Assembly (NCBI GenBank): GCA_964518405.1
Contig: CAZFGB010000145.1
Location: forward strand, 1-5,642
DNA from: VXNE01 sp964518405
GTDB lineage: Bacteria; Pseudomonadota; Gammaproteobacteria; Pseudomonadales; Azotimanducaceae
Length of the DNA: 5,642 nucleotides
Reading direction: 5' to 3'
Shown: positions 4,825 through 5,642 of the stretch, piece after piece
Position numbering within the stretch: the stretch's first letter is position 1
Layout of the letters: every line of letters begins with the position of its first letter
The notes under the pieces: generated by a model
The model's database searches: none
What the model saw: the letters and a program-made list of their open reading frames with translations, nothing else
What the model was told of the DNA's origin: nothing
Position numbers and translations under genes: made by a program

Positions 4825-5642
4825 ATGTTCCGAGCCATCGCACTCGTCTCGGCGCTGACACTCGGCGCCGCCGCTGACCCGTCACTGCCCGGATTCACCG
4901 AAGCCGGTGCAAAGGCTCAGCGCAACCTCGAAGCCGAGTTCGACCGCCACCTCGACCCATCCGATCTGCGCGCCTGGATGCACGAACTCGCCGGAGAACC
5001 CCATCACGTCGGGTCAACCCACGGCCGGCGCAATGTCGAGACCTTGAAGCGCCTTTTCACCGAATGGGGCTACGACACCGAGATCGCGAGCTACGAGGTG
5101 CTGTTTCCGACCCCGAGGACCCGGCGCCTCGAGATGATAGAACCGCATGCGTTCACCGCGTCGCTGGTCGAACGCAGCGTCGCGGGGGACGAGAGCAGCG
5201 AGTCGCCGGACGTGCTGCCGCCATACAACGTCTTCTCGCCGGACGGCGACGTCACGGGCCAGCTCGTCTACGTCAACTACGGCCTGCTGGAAGACTACGA
5301 GCAGCTTGAGCGCTACGGCGTCGATGTCGCGGGCAAGATCGTCATCGTCCGCTATGGCTATGCCTTTCGCGCCATCAAGCCGAAACTCGCCGCCGAACGG
5401 GGCGCCATCGGGTGCCTCATCTACTCCGACCCCAGCGACGACGGCTATGTACTCGGCGAGGCTTACCCGGAAGGTCCGTACAAGAACGACAGCGCGGTGC
5501 AACGCGGTTCGATCAAGTACACGCCGCTATATGCCGGCGACCCGCTGACGCCGGGCTGGGCCGCCACCGCCGGTGCCGAACGACTCGATATGCGGGAATC
5601 GAAGTCTCTCGCGACCATCCCGACGCTGCCCATCAGCTATGG
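4825..5642 (+). CDS. Exported M28-family peptidase, glutamate carboxypeptidase II-like (partial, C-terminus outside window)
   Basis: The frame is open from ATG 4825 to the window end, giving 272 codons. Residues 1-17 form a short signal peptide (MFRAIALVSALTLGAAA) with probable cleavage after AAA, so the enzyme is periplasmic or secreted. The segment around 59-97 (PHHVGSTHGRRN, then a YEVLFPTP strand) matches the start of the NAALADase/GCPII group. Residues about 143-270 form a protease-associated (PA) domain close to that of human GCPII: QLVYVNYG, EDYEQLERYGVDVAGKIVIV, RYGYAFRAIKPK, LIYSDPSDDG, AVQRGS and AGDPLTPGW. The zinc-binding catalytic M28 domain and the dimerisation domain should follow beyond the edge, so catalytic residues cannot be checked. 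Such enzymes remove C-terminal residues, often acidic, from peptides. The ATG has no strong ribosome site, but the signal peptide fits. The terminator-like hairpin before it suggests its own transcription unit. Confidence 0.9.
   Translation, partial: MFRAIALVSALTLGAAADPSLPGFTEAGAKAQRNLEAEFDRHLDPSDLRAWMHELAGEPHHVGSTHGRRNVETLKRLFTEWGYDTEIASYEVLFPTPRTRRLEMIEPHAFTASLVERSVAGDESSESPDVLPPYNVFSPDGDVTGQLVYVNYGLLEDYEQLERYGVDVAGKIVIVRYGYAFRAIKPKLAAERGAIGCLIYSDPSDDGYVLGEAYPEGPYKNDSAVQRGSIKYTPLYAGDPLTPGWAATAGAERLDMRESKSLATIPTLPISY

Overview
The window is GC-rich, densely coded bacterial chromosome with short intergenic gaps, Shine-Dalgarno and sigma70-like signals. The gene set (ankyrin-repeat protein, SDR, ERG4/ERG24-type sterol reductase, Bcp/PrxQ peroxiredoxin, GCPII-like M28 peptidase) fits a proteobacterium, most likely a gammaproteobacterium. 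That placement is inference; there is no rRNA or other marker gene here. I see no insertion sequence, CRISPR array or phage gene.

Left half, all on the minus strand and read right to left. An ankyrin-repeat gene (2077-938) is followed by a small non-coding RNA unit of its own. This unit has a near-consensus promoter (951-924) overlapping the end of the ankyrin gene, a highly structured transcript of about 190-250 nt (from about 919) and an intrinsic terminator (703-670). The ends of its core pair with each other and the layout resembles 6S RNA, though I cannot prove that identity. Next come a GC-only hairpin (619-644), an unusual tRNA-Pro(TGG) (478-406), a cluster of hairpins (325-382), and the first 22 codons of a gene that looks like a slipin/stomatin (SPFH) protein, running off the left edge.

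Right half, all on the plus strand. A short-chain dehydrogenase (2330-3112) overlaps a multi-pass membrane sterol reductase (3109-4194) by four bases, GTGA, so the two are probably translationally coupled. A Bcp/PrxQ-type peroxiredoxin with a single cysteine (4269-4742) follows after 74 bases. A strong hairpin (4750-4787) and a -10-like element separate it from an exported M28 peptidase of the glutamate carboxypeptidase II type (4825 onward), cut by the right edge.

How they may work together: the SDR and the sterol reductase are both probable NADPH-dependent reductases and look like a two-step reductive unit for a membrane lipid such as a sterol or isoprenoid. The peroxiredoxin may be a loosely attached antioxidant. 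The peptidase appears to be its own unit. The region between the divergent ankyrin and SDR genes (2078-2329) must hold promoters for both directions.
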